Part shown: piece by piece, positions 24,825 to 33,140 of the stretch
Numbering within the stretch: the stretch's first letter is position 1
How the letters are laid out: each line of letters begins with the position of its first letter
NCBI RefSeq assembly: GCF_001514215.1
Contig: NZ_KQ948858.1
Location: forward strand, 217,310 to 281,309
Source of the DNA: Streptomyces bungoensis
GTDB lineage: Bacteria; Actinomycetota; Actinomycetes; Streptomycetales; Streptomycetaceae
DNA: 64,000 bases
Reading direction: 5' to 3'
Made by a program: the position numbers and the translations under genes
Notes under the pieces: model-generated
What the model was told of the DNA's origin: nothing
Databases searched by the model: none
The model's input: only the letters and a program-made list of their open reading frames with translations

Positions 24825-25715
24825 ATGTCCCTCGAGATCACCAAGCTGACCGCACGCATCGGCGCCCGGGTCTCCGGCGTCGACGTCACCCGGCCGCTCG
24901 CCCCGGAGGAGGCCGCCGGGATCCGGGAGGCGCTGAACGTCCACAAGGCGCTCGTCCTCGACGCCCGCGGTCTCGACGACGCGGGCCAGCAGGCCTTCGC
25001 CCGCCACTTCGGCGACCTGACCACCGCCCACCCGACCGTGGGCGCCGTCGACGGCGCCCCGAACGTGCTGCCCGTGGACAGCGAGCGCGGGCGGGCCAAC
25101 CACTGGCACACCGACGTCACCTTCGTCGTGACCCCGCCGCAGGCCACCAGCCTGCGCTCGCTCACGGTCCCGGCGTACGGCGGCGAGACGCTGATCGCCA
25201 ACGCGGGGGCCGCCTACCGCGACCTGCCGGAGCCGCTGCGGCGCCTGGCCGACACCCTGTGGGCGGAGCACACCAACGACTACGACTACGCGGTACCGGA
25301 GGAGGACGTCGACGAGGAGAGGGCCGCCCAGCGCGCCCGGTTCACCTCGATCAAGTACCGCACCGCCCACCCGGTGGTCCGCGTCCATCCGCTGACCGGG
25401 GAGCGCGGGCTGTTCATCGGCGGTTTCGCGCAGCGCGTCGTCGGCCTCTCGGCCGGCGAGTCCCGCAAGATCCTGGACCTGCTGCAGTCCTACGTCACCC
25501 GTCCGGAGAACGTGCTGCGCCACCGCTGGTCGGAGAACGAACTGGTCCTCTTCGACAACCGCATCACCCAGCACTACGCCGTCGACAACTACGACGGCCT
25601 GCCGCGCCGGCTGCACCGGGTGACCGTCGCCGGTGACGTGCCGGTCGGCCTGGAGGGCAAGGAGAGCTACGCGATCGAGGGCGACGCCTCGCACTACACG
25701 CCCGTGGCGGCGTAA
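24825..25715 (+). CDS. TauD/TfdA-family Fe(II)/2-oxoglutarate dioxygenase
   Basis: A 296-residue dioxygenase that would hydroxylate the carbon next to a sulfonate or sulfate ester, releasing sulfite or sulfate. The iron facial triad is visible: His and Asp in NHWHTDVTF, and the distal His in RRLHRVTVAGD, followed by the Arg expected to bind 2-oxoglutarate. The N-terminus ITKLTARIGARVSGVDVTRPL is the usual TauD start. ATG 24825 has AAAGGA 6 nt upstream. It is the last gene of the organosulfur operon, 29 bp after the monooxygenase, and ends at a strong terminator. Substrate could be taurine, an alkylsulfonate or an alkyl sulfate. Confidence 0.92.
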   Translation: MSLEITKLTARIGARVSGVDVTRPLAPEEAAGIREALNVHKALVLDARGLDDAGQQAFARHFGDLTTAHPTVGAVDGAPNVLPVDSERGRANHWHTDVTFVVTPPQATSLRSLTVPAYGGETLIANAGAAYRDLPEPLRRLADTLWAEHTNDYDYAVPEEDVDEERAAQRARFTSIKYRTAHPVVRVHPLTGERGLFIGGFAQRVVGLSAGESRKILDLLQSYVTRPENVLRHRWSENELVLFDNRITQHYAVDNYDGLPRRLHRVTVAGDVPVGLEGKESYAIEGDASHYTPVAA

Positions 25716-25726
25716 CCGCCGGCCGG

Positions 25727-25761
25727 CGAAGGCCCCCGCGTGCGGCACGCGGGGGCCTTCG
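25727..25761. terminator. Bidirectional terminator
   Basis: A perfect 16-bp stem (25727-25742 with 25746-25761) and a 3-nt loop lie between the convergent TauD-like and DsbA-like genes. Confidence 0.85.
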
Positions 25762-25778
25762 CGACGGCGCGGGGCGGC

Positions 25779-26441
25779 TTACAGGTTGCTGAAGTCGGGG
25801 CCCTTGGTGCGGGTGCGCTTGAGCTCGTAGAAGCCCGGGACGGAGGCCACGGCGAGGGTGCCGTCCCACAGGCGGGCCGCCTCCTCGCCCTTCGGGGCGG
25901 GGGTGACGACCGGGCCGAAGAAGGCGATCTGCTCGCCGTCGGGACCCGGGACCGCGATGACCGGGGTGCCGACGTCCTGGCCGACCTTCTCGATGCCCTC
26001 CTTGTGGGAGGCGCGCAGCTCGGCGTCGAACTCGAAGTCCTCCTGCTCGGCGTACTCGATCAGCTCGGCGGGCAGGCCGACGTCCGCGAGCGCGCCGGCG
26101 ACGGCCTCCAGGGTCGGGCCCTCCTCGTTGTTGTGGATGCGGGTGCCGAGCGCGGTGTAGAGGGGGCCGAGGACGTCCGCGCCGTGCTTCTGCCAGGCCG
26201 CGGTGACCACGCGCACCGGCTGCCAGGCCTTGGTGGCGAGCATCTCGCGGTAGGACTCGGGCAGCTCGTCCAGCTTGTCCTCGTTGAGGACCGCCAGGCT
26301 CATCACGTGCCAGCGCACCTCGATGTCCCGGACCTTCTCCACCTCCAGCACCCAGCGGGAGGTCATCCAGGCCCAGGGGCACAGCGGGTCGAACCAGAAG
26401 TCCACGGGGGTCCGGCCGGGCGTGGTCGTGGTGTCGGACAT
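25779..26441 (-). CDS. DsbA-family thiol oxidoreductase, Rv2466c-like (mycothiol-dependent)
   Basis: A 220-residue thioredoxin-fold protein with a helical insertion, without a signal peptide, so cytoplasmic. The N-terminal VDFWFDPLCPWAW, the middle VLNEDKLDELPESYREM and the ending FELK-like FYELKRTRTKGPDF match the mycobacterial Rv2466c group, reductases that use mycothiol and reduce nitro-drugs. Here the active site reads CPWA rather than CPWC, so the resolving Cys is missing, compatible with a monothiol mycothiol-linked mechanism. The cis-Pro motif is GTPVIAV. ATG 26441 has AGGAGAAGC before it. It is divergent from pepN with 141 bp between. Confidence 0.9.
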   Translation of the reverse strand: MSDTTTTPGRTPVDFWFDPLCPWAWMTSRWVLEVEKVRDIEVRWHVMSLAVLNEDKLDELPESYREMLATKAWQPVRVVTAAWQKHGADVLGPLYTALGTRIHNNEEGPTLEAVAGALADVGLPAELIEYAEQEDFEFDAELRASHKEGIEKVGQDVGTPVIAVPGPDGEQIAFFGPVVTPAPKGEEAARLWDGTLAVASVPGFYELKRTRTKGPDFSNL

Positions 26442-26582
26442 GCTTCTCCTCAGCGAAACGGACGTCTCGCGGGTCAACGTTCCCGCGTGCGCGCGCATTC
26501 CCCCGCTGTGCCCTGTCAGGTGCGCGTGGCAGGATCGGTCCTGTTCATGAGGTGTCCGCGCGATCACAAGGGAGTGCCGCCT

Positions 26583-29210
26583 GTGCCCGGTGAGAATCTG
26601 ACCCGCGACGAGGCCCGGGAGCGGGCCGCGCTGCTGTCCGTCGACGGGTACGACGTGGAGCTGGACCTGCGCTCCGCCGTCGCCGACGGGGACGGCGAAC
26701 CGCGCACCTTCCGCTCGGTGACCACGATCCGGTTCCGCTGCAGCGAGCCGGGCGCGTCGACCTTCGCCGACCTGGTCGCGCCGGGCGTGACGGCCGTGAC
26801 GCTCAACGGCAAGGACCTGGACCCCGGGGAGGTCTTCGACGGCTCCCGGATCGTCCTGGAGGACCTGGCCGCCGAGAACGAGCTGACGGTCGACGCCCGG
26901 TGCGCCTACTCCCGCACCGGTGAGGGCCTGCACCGCTTCGTGGACCCCGAGGACGGCGAGGTCTACCTCTACACGCAGTACGAGCCGGCCGACGCCCGCC
27001 GCGTCTTCGCGAACTTCGAGCAGCCGGACCTGAAGGCGCCCTACCGCTTCGAGGTGCGGGCGCCCGAGGGCTGGACGGTGTGGAGCAACGGCGCCGGCGA
27101 ACTCACCGAAGGAGGGCGCGAAGCGCTTCCGCAGAAGGGTGGTGGTGGGCGACGGGCGGGCGTGTGGCGGTTCGCGGAGACGAAGCCGATCTCGACGTAC
27201 ATCACCTGCGTGGTGGCGGGCCCCTACCACTACGTGACGGACCGCTACGAGCGCGTCCTCGCGGACGGCACCAAGCTGGAGATCCCGCTCGGCGCGATGT
27301 GCCGCAAGGGCCTGGCGCCGCACTTCGACGCCGACGACGTCTTCCTGGTCACCAAGCAGGGCCTGGACTTCTTCCACGACCACTTCGACTACCCGTACCC
27401 GTTCGGGAAGTACGACCAGGCGTTCGTGCCGGAGTACAACCTGGGGGCGATGGAGAACCCGGGTCTGGTGACCTTCCGGGAGGAGTACATCTTCCGCGGG
27501 AAGGTGACCCGGGCGTCCTACGAGGCGCGCGCCAACGTGATCCTGCACGAGATGGCGCACATGTGGTTCGGCGACCTGGTCACCATGGAGTGGTGGGACG
27601 ACCTGTGGCTGAAGGAGTCCTTCGCGGACTTCATGGGCACGTTCGCAGGCGTCGGCGCGACCCGCTTCAAGGACGCCTGGATCACCTTCGCCAACCGCCG
27701 CAAGGCCTGGGCGTACCGCGCGGACCAGCTGCCCTCCACGCACCCGATCACGGCGGACATCCGCGACCTGCAGGACGCCAAGCTCAACTTCGACGGCATC
27801 ACCTACGCCAAGGGCGCCTCGGTGCTCAAGCAGCTGGTGGCGTACGTCGGCCAGGACGCCTTCCTGGAGGGCGCCCGCCGCTACTTCAAGCGCCACGCGT
27901 ACGGCAACACGCGCCTGGGCGACCTGCTGTCGGTGCTGGCGGAGACCAGCGGCCGGGACATGACCGTGTGGGCCCGCTCGTGGCTGCAGACGGCCGGGGT
28001 GAACTCGCTGACCCCGCAGGTGCTGCTGGACGCCGAGGGCCGGGTGTCCGAGCTGGCGGTGGTGCAGGAGGCGCCGGAGTCGCACCCCGAGGAGCGCCCG
28101 CACCGGATCGCGGTGGGCCTGTACCGCCTCACGCCCGGCGGCGCGCTGGAGCGGTACGCGCGCGTGGAGACGGACGTGCACGAGCCGCGCACGGTCGTCG
28201 CGGACCTGGCGGGCGCCGAGGCCCCGGACCTGGTCCTGGTCAACGACGACGACCTCACGTACTGCAAGACCCGCTTCGACGACACCTCGCTGGCGACGCT
28301 CCGGGAGCACCTGGGCGCGCTGACCGACCCGCTGGCGCGGGCGCTGTGCTGGTCGGCGCTGTGGAACCTCACCCGGGACGCGCTGCTGCCGGCCCGGGAC
28401 TTCGTGGACCTGGTGCTGCGGTTCGCGGGCCGGGAGTCGGACATCGGCGTGCTGCAGATGCTGCACGCCTGGGCGGACTCGGCGCTGGTGCACTACGCGG
28501 CGCCCGGGTGGCGGGAGACCGGCGCGGAGCTGCTGGCCCAGGGCGCGCTGCGCGAGCTGGAGGCGGCCGAGCCGGGCAGCGAGCACCAGCTGGCCTGGGC
28601 GCGCTTCTTCGCGACCGTGGCGTCCGGGGAGACGGACCTCGCCCTGCTGCAGCGCCTGCTGGACGGCACGGAGAGCGTCGACGGCCTGGAGGTGGACCAG
28701 GAGCTGCGCTGGGCGTTCCTGCAGCCGCTCGCGGCGCACGGTGTGGCCGGCGAGCGGGAGCTGGCCGCCGAGCTGGCCCGGGACGACACGGCGTCCGGCA
28801 AGCGGCACCAGGTCCGCTGCCTGGCGGCGCGTCCGTCGGCCGCGGTCAAGGCGCAGGCGTGGGCGCAGGTCGTGGAGTCCGACGCGTTGTCGAACGCGCT
28901 GGTGGAGGCGACGATCGCGGGCTTCGCGCAGCCCTCGCAGCGGGAGCTGACGGCGCCGTACGCCGAGCTGTACTTCGCGGCGATCGAGCGGGTGTGGCGG
29001 GAGCGGTCCATCCAGATCGGCATGGACGTCGTGCGGGGGCTGTTCCCGTCGCTGCAGGACTCGCCGGGGACGCTGCGGTCCGCGGACGCGTGGCTGGCGG
29101 CGCACGAGGGGGCCGCTCCGGCCCTGCGCCGGCTGGTGCTGGAGGCGCGGGACGACCTGGCGCGGGCGCTGCGCGCACAGGCGTGCGACGCGGAGGCCGA
29201 CGGCCGCTGA
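26583..29210 (+). CDS. pepN: Aminopeptidase N (M1 family), first copy
   Basis: A zinc metallopeptidase removing N-terminal residues from peptides in the cytoplasm. It has 875 residues from GTG 26583, which has AAGGGAG 8 nt upstream. The exopeptidase motif GAMEN is at 288-292, the zinc site HEMAH at 322-326 and the third ligand Glu at 345. The second paralogue in this window (44111) has the same N-terminus style (VPG.NLTR.EA) and architecture. This copy has an extra Gly/Arg-rich stretch at about 176-192 before VWRFAET that the other lacks. No signal peptide. It ends before a hairpin at 29272. Confidence 0.95.
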   Translation: MPGENLTRDEARERAALLSVDGYDVELDLRSAVADGDGEPRTFRSVTTIRFRCSEPGASTFADLVAPGVTAVTLNGKDLDPGEVFDGSRIVLEDLAAENELTVDARCAYSRTGEGLHRFVDPEDGEVYLYTQYEPADARRVFANFEQPDLKAPYRFEVRAPEGWTVWSNGAGELTEGGREALPQKGGGGRRAGVWRFAETKPISTYITCVVAGPYHYVTDRYERVLADGTKLEIPLGAMCRKGLAPHFDADDVFLVTKQGLDFFHDHFDYPYPFGKYDQAFVPEYNLGAMENPGLVTFREEYIFRGKVTRASYEARANVILHEMAHMWFGDLVTMEWWDDLWLKESFADFMGTFAGVGATRFKDAWITFANRRKAWAYRADQLPSTHPITADIRDLQDAKLNFDGITYAKGASVLKQLVAYVGQDAFLEGARRYFKRHAYGNTRLGDLLSVLAETSGRDMTVWARSWLQTAGVNSLTPQVLLDAEGRVSELAVVQEAPESHPEERPHRIAVGLYRLTPGGALERYARVETDVHEPRTVVADLAGAEAPDLVLVNDDDLTYCKTRFDDTSLATLREHLGALTDPLARALCWSALWNLTRDALLPARDFVDLVLRFAGRESDIGVLQMLHAWADSALVHYAAPGWRETGAELLAQGALRELEAAEPGSEHQLAWARFFATVASGETDLALLQRLLDGTESVDGLEVDQELRWAFLQPLAAHGVAGERELAAELARDDTASGKRHQVRCLAARPSAAVKAQAWAQVVESDALSNALVEATIAGFAQPSQRELTAPYAELYFAAIERVWRERSIQIGMDVVRGLFPSLQDSPGTLRSADAWLAAHEGAAPALRRLVLEARDDLARALRAQACDAEADGR

Positions 29211-29271
29211 GCTTTGGCCTGAGGTCGCCGTCCCGGTGACCGTTACGGAATTCATTCAATAGCGCCCGTAA

Positions 29272-29301
29272 CCCCTGGTCCGCACCCGATCGGACCAGGG
29301 G
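29272..29301 (+). terminator. Terminator after the first pepN
   Basis: CCCCTGGTCCG (29272-29282) pairs perfectly with CGGACCAGGGG (29291-29301) over an 8-nt loop, about 60 bp past the stop codon. Confidence 0.65.
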
Positions 29302-29417
29302 GTTCCGGGCGCGACTCGGCATCCGAACAGGCGTCCTTTAGTGCCGTGTTGTCCGTATTCATCGACGGCCGTGTAACAGCGGTTAAGGGTGGGGCGAGGC
29401 ACGGGAATCTCGACGCC

Positions 29418-30455
29418 ATGACGCACAACACCCCCCTCTCCCCCCGCCCCCTGGCCCACCTCTCCGACGCCCACCGGCGGGTCCTGACGACGGCTCAGCT
29501 CCGCGCCCACGGGGTGAGCACGGCCGACATGAACGAGCAGTGCCGCCCCGGCGGCGCCTGGCAGCTGCTGCTGCCGAACGTGGTCCTGCTCCACCCCGGC
29601 CCGCCGACCAGCGACGAGCGGCTGCACGGCGCCCTGCTGTACGCGGCGCGCGAGTCGGCCCCGGGCGTCCCGGCCCAGCCGGGCGCGGACGAGCCGCACC
29701 GCACGCCGTACCCGGAGGCGATGATCACCGGTCTGGCGGCCCTCACCCTGTACGGCTTCGCCGCCGCCCCGCCGCTGCCCTCCCTGGACCGCGTCGACGT
29801 CCTGGTCCCCCGCCTGCGCCGGTTGCGCACCACCGGCTACGTCCGCGTCCTGCGCACCCCGGACCTCCCCGCGCCCCGCACGGTGACGGGCCTGCCGGTG
29901 GCCCCGGTGCCGCGCGCCCTGGCGGACGCGGTGGCGGAGCTGACGGACGCGCGGGCGGTGCGGCGGCTGCTGACGGAGGCGGTGCGCGGCGGGCACTGCG
30001 AACCGGTGGCGGTGGTGCGCGAGCTGACCGACGCGAAGCTGCTGAACCGGCCGCACGTGGTGGACGCGGTGGACTCGCTCGTCGCCGAGGGCCGGGCGCT
30101 CGCGGAGAACCGGCTGTACCGCATGGTCCGCGAGCACGGCCTGCCCGACCCGGTCTGGAACGTGGACCTGCGGCTGGCGGGCGGCCCCCACCTCGGCGGG
30201 GTGGACGCCTACTGGCCGGACCACGCGGTGGCGGTGGAGCTCGACACGCGGGCGCCGCGCCAGGACGAGGACGCCCTGTGGTCCGAGTACGCGCGCAAGC
30301 GGGAGCACCTGGAACGGCTGGGGATCACGGTCGTGCACCTCACCCCCCGCTCGCTCCGGGAGTCCATGGACCAGCAGGCGACGGTGGTCCGCACGGCGCT
30401 GATGGCGTCCGCCGACCGCGACCCGGCGGCCCATGTCGTGGTGCTGCCCCGGTAG
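29418..30455 (+). CDS. AbiEi-like HTH protein with C-terminal DUF559/Vsr-like nuclease-fold domain
   Basis: A 345-residue protein. The N-terminal segment DAHRRVLTTAQLRAHGVSTADMNEQC followed by WQLLLPNVVLLHPGPP resembles the winged-helix domain of type IV AbiEi antitoxins. The C-terminal 110 residues (GGVDAYWPDHAVAVELD, then KREHLERLGITVVHLTPRSL) resemble the DUF559/very-short-patch-repair endonuclease fold, with Asp, Glu and Asp at the expected metal positions. No AbiEii toxin gene is adjacent. ATG 29418 is chosen because the upstream extension is not conserved-looking; only a weak GGGA site is present. Such solitary proteins are common in actinobacteria; function unknown. Confidence 0.75.
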   Translation: MTHNTPLSPRPLAHLSDAHRRVLTTAQLRAHGVSTADMNEQCRPGGAWQLLLPNVVLLHPGPPTSDERLHGALLYAARESAPGVPAQPGADEPHRTPYPEAMITGLAALTLYGFAAAPPLPSLDRVDVLVPRLRRLRTTGYVRVLRTPDLPAPRTVTGLPVAPVPRALADAVAELTDARAVRRLLTEAVRGGHCEPVAVVRELTDAKLLNRPHVVDAVDSLVAEGRALAENRLYRMVREHGLPDPVWNVDLRLAGGPHLGGVDAYWPDHAVAVELDTRAPRQDEDALWSEYARKREHLERLGITVVHLTPRSLRESMDQQATVVRTALMASADRDPAAHVVVLPR

Positions 30456-30482
30456 GGAGGGCGGGGGTGCCGCCAGGGGGGA

Positions 30483-30522
30483 GAGGAGGGGCCACCGGAG
30501 GCGCACCCGGTGGCCCCTCCTC
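30483..30522. terminator. Bidirectional terminator
   Basis: A perfect 16-bp stem (30483-30498 with 30507-30522) lies between the convergent AbiEi-like and glycosyltransferase genes. Confidence 0.85.
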
Positions 30523-30538
30523 GTGCCCGCGGACCCCG

Positions 30539-31762
30539 CTACAGCTCGTCGGTCGCGGCGACCGGGCGGCCGCCGGCGCGGGAGGCGTGGACGCGGTCGA
30601 GCAGGGCGGCGTACGCGGCGATCATGCGGGTGCGGCTGAAGCGCTCGCGGCTGCGGGCCAGGGCCGGCGCGAGCCCGGCGCGGCCGGCCGCGGCCGCCGT
30701 CCAGGCCAGCGCGACGGCCCCCGGGTCGGGCGGGGTGACGAAGCCGTGGCCGGCGGCGATCGCCGCGCTGTCGCCGACGTCGGTCGTCACCGGGACCGCG
30801 CCGCACATCATGCCCTCGATCAGGCACAGCGGCGCCGCCTCCCCGGAGACCGAGGTGAGGGCGACGACGTCGGCGCCGGCGTAGACGGCCTCCATGTCGT
30901 GCCGCACGCCGAGCAGGTGGACGCGGTCCGCGAGCCGCGGGTCCCCGGCGAGGGCGAGCTCCAGGTCGGCCGCCAGGGCCGGGTTGGCCGGCGTCATGCC
31001 CGCGCCGCACATCACCACGTGCCCGCCGGTCTCCCGGGCCAGCCAGGCCCGGGCCGCGCGCAGGAAGAGCGGGACGTTCTTCATCGGCGCGTACCGGGCC
31101 GCGAAGACCACCACCGGGGCCGTGGGCGGGATCCCGAGGGAGGCGCGGAAGGCGAGCCGGGCCGCCGCGTCCGGGCGGAAGCGCAGCAGGTCGACGCCGT
31201 TGGGTATGACGTGCAGCAGCTCGGCCGGGACCCCCGCCGCCTCGTACGCCGCCCGGGTGGACTCGGCGCAGCACACGCAGGCCGCCACGGTGCCGTCGGC
31301 GATCGCCGTCCGCAGCTCGTCCAGGGCCGGCCCCTGCCCCTGCGGGTCGGAGCGGTGCAGGCAGACCACGACCGGGCGGCGGGGCAGGCCCGCCTGGTTC
31401 AGCAGGGCGAGCGGCTGCTCCTTCAGGGAGAGGACCACGTCGGCCGCCGCCATCGCCCGCGCGGTCCCGGCCAGCTCGGGGCCGCTGAAGACCGACGCCG
31501 CGACCGAGCCGTCGACCAGGCCGGCGGTGCGGCCCAGCGAGGTGACACCGACCCCGCCCGCGGTGAGCGAGCGGTAGCAGGCGTCGTCCTCCATGCGCTG
31601 CCGGGTGGCCTCGCGGTGGACCTCCCCGTGGATGCTGAGCACCCGGTGGGACTGGCCGCCCTCGGCCAGCCCCCGTACGACGTCGCTGTGGACGATCCTG
31701 GCTCCTCCCGAGAAGAAGCCCTCGTAGACCGACAGCACACGCAGTCCGCGCCTCGCGCGCAT
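30539..31762 (-). CDS. Family 4 glycosyltransferase (GT-B fold)
   Basis: A 407-residue cytoplasmic glycosyltransferase. The N-terminal domain starts RVLSVYEGFFSGGARIV, the acceptor-side Rossmann fold with the Gly-rich loop. The C-terminal donor domain shows VIPNGVDLLRFRPD, VVFAARYAPMKNVPLFLRAA and the E-X7-E type motif SGEAAPLCLIEGMMCGAVPVTTD. That pattern places it in retaining GT4. Donor and acceptor are unknown; no polysaccharide cluster is adjacent. The ATG follows an AAGGCGGGTGG stretch. Confidence 0.9.
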   Translation of the reverse strand: MRARRGLRVLSVYEGFFSGGARIVHSDVVRGLAEGGQSHRVLSIHGEVHREATRQRMEDDACYRSLTAGGVGVTSLGRTAGLVDGSVAASVFSGPELAGTARAMAAADVVLSLKEQPLALLNQAGLPRRPVVVCLHRSDPQGQGPALDELRTAIADGTVAACVCCAESTRAAYEAAGVPAELLHVIPNGVDLLRFRPDAAARLAFRASLGIPPTAPVVVFAARYAPMKNVPLFLRAARAWLARETGGHVVMCGAGMTPANPALAADLELALAGDPRLADRVHLLGVRHDMEAVYAGADVVALTSVSGEAAPLCLIEGMMCGAVPVTTDVGDSAAIAAGHGFVTPPDPGAVALAWTAAAAGRAGLAPALARSRERFSRTRMIAAYAALLDRVHASRAGGRPVAATDEL

Positions 31763-31878
31763 ACGACCACCCGCCTTGCACCAGATCGAGCCATACCCGT
31801 GAAAAGCGGGTCAGCCGATATGAGGCGGTACGGACGTTGCGTCCGGGTTAACACGCAATGACGCGTATGAAACGTCGG

Positions 31879-33018
31879 CTAACAGAATTCCTTTTCGATC
31901 ACAGCGGCCTTGTCACCCGACCAGTCCCCGTTGAAATCGAGCGCGAGGGAATGCCGGCCGTCCGCCGTGGTCACCGCCGCCGACGACGATCCGTGGATGC
32001 CGCCCTCATGGCCCCAGACCTGAACACCGCAGCTCAGGGTGGAGTCCATGAGGCCGAGGCCGTAGCGCGTGTTGGGCATGCCGTCGGCGGGCACCGTGGT
32101 CTTCATTTCCTTCAGCTGCGCCACCGGGAGCAGCTTCCCTCGGAGCAGCGCGCTGTAGAAGCGGTCGAGATCCGCGGAATCCGAGATCATCTCGCCGGCC
32201 GCGGAGGCGATGGACGGATTGAGGGTGGTGACGTCGTACGTCGGGCCCGTCCCCGTCAGCGCCAGCTTGGAGTAGGCGCGGCTGCCGGGCTGCGGCACGG
32301 TGACCCGGGTGCCGGGCAGGGAGGTGGCCCGCAGGTGCAGTGGCCCGATGATGCGGTGGGTGATCTCGGTGGCGTACGAATGGCCCGTCACGCTGCCGAT
32401 CACCATGCCGGCGAGGACGTAGTTGGTGTTGGAGTAGTTCCAGGACGTGCCCGGCGCGAAGTCGGGCCGGTGGCGCATGGCGATCGCCACCAGGTCGCGC
32501 GGGGTGAGCGTGTCGTAGCGGTGGCGGAGGAAGCCGTCCGCGGTGAAGTAGTCGCGGTCGAAGCCGGCGTCGGACGTGTAGCTGAAGATCCCGCTGGTGT
32601 GGTTGAGGAGCCGGCGGACGGTGATGCGGCGGCCGTCGTGGCCGTGGCCGCTGACCACGCCCGGCAGCCACTTCTCCACCGTGTCGTCCAGGGAGAGCCG
32701 GCCCTCCGCCTCCAGCTGCAGCAGGACGGTGGCGACGAAGGTCTTGGTGATGCTGCCGACGCGGTAGCGGTCGGCGGCCGAGCGCGGCCTGCCGGTGCGC
32801 AGGTCGCCCACCCCGGCGGTGGCGGACCAGGTGCCGCGGGCGTCCTTCACGGCGGCCGTCGCCCCGGGCACCCCGGCCGCCACGGCCGCCTCGATCGCCT
32901 GCCGGGTGGCCGCGTGGCCGCCGGCGGAGCGGGCGGGGCCGGCCGCGACGGCCGGGCCCGCCAGGACCACCGAGAGGAGCAGGGCGGCGGCGCCCGCCGG
33001 AGTCGTACGTACGCGCAT
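31879..33018 (-). CDS. Secreted class C beta-lactamase-fold serine hydrolase (D-Ala-D-Ala carboxypeptidase-like)
   Basis: A 379-residue exported protein. The signal peptide runs to about residue 26 (ALLLSVVLAGPAVAA). The active-site SxxK is S89-I-T-K92, the second motif YSN is at 196-198, and a late HEGG (HxG) replaces KTG. That pattern is the serine hydrolase / DD-peptidase group near R61 carboxypeptidase and class C beta-lactamases. It may trim peptidoglycan stem peptides or hydrolyse an unrelated amide or ester. The ATG at 33018 is preceded by GGGGAAC. It follows the metallophosphoesterase gene on the same strand with a 122-bp gap. Confidence 0.9.
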   Translation of the reverse strand: MRVRTTPAGAAALLLSVVLAGPAVAAGPARSAGGHAATRQAIEAAVAAGVPGATAAVKDARGTWSATAGVGDLRTGRPRSAADRYRVGSITKTFVATVLLQLEAEGRLSLDDTVEKWLPGVVSGHGHDGRRITVRRLLNHTSGIFSYTSDAGFDRDYFTADGFLRHRYDTLTPRDLVAIAMRHRPDFAPGTSWNYSNTNYVLAGMVIGSVTGHSYATEITHRIIGPLHLRATSLPGTRVTVPQPGSRAYSKLALTGTGPTYDVTTLNPSIASAAGEMISDSADLDRFYSALLRGKLLPVAQLKEMKTTVPADGMPNTRYGLGLMDSTLSCGVQVWGHEGGIHGSSSAAVTTADGRHSLALDFNGDWSGDKAAVIEKEFC

Positions 33019-33140
33019 GTGTTCCCCAACTGTTCCATGAGTCCTGCGTGCGGATCGGTCGGGGGGAGGGACCGGTGCGGATGCGCGAAGGTTGCACCTG
33101 TGTAGGCCGGTTGAGTGACTTCTGGCCCTTCTTCGGGCTT

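Noticed and set aside
29418..30455. Complete type IV toxin-antitoxin system
   Set aside because: Only an AbiEi-like N-terminal domain is present; no nucleotidyltransferase toxin gene follows (a terminator and a glycosyltransferase do).
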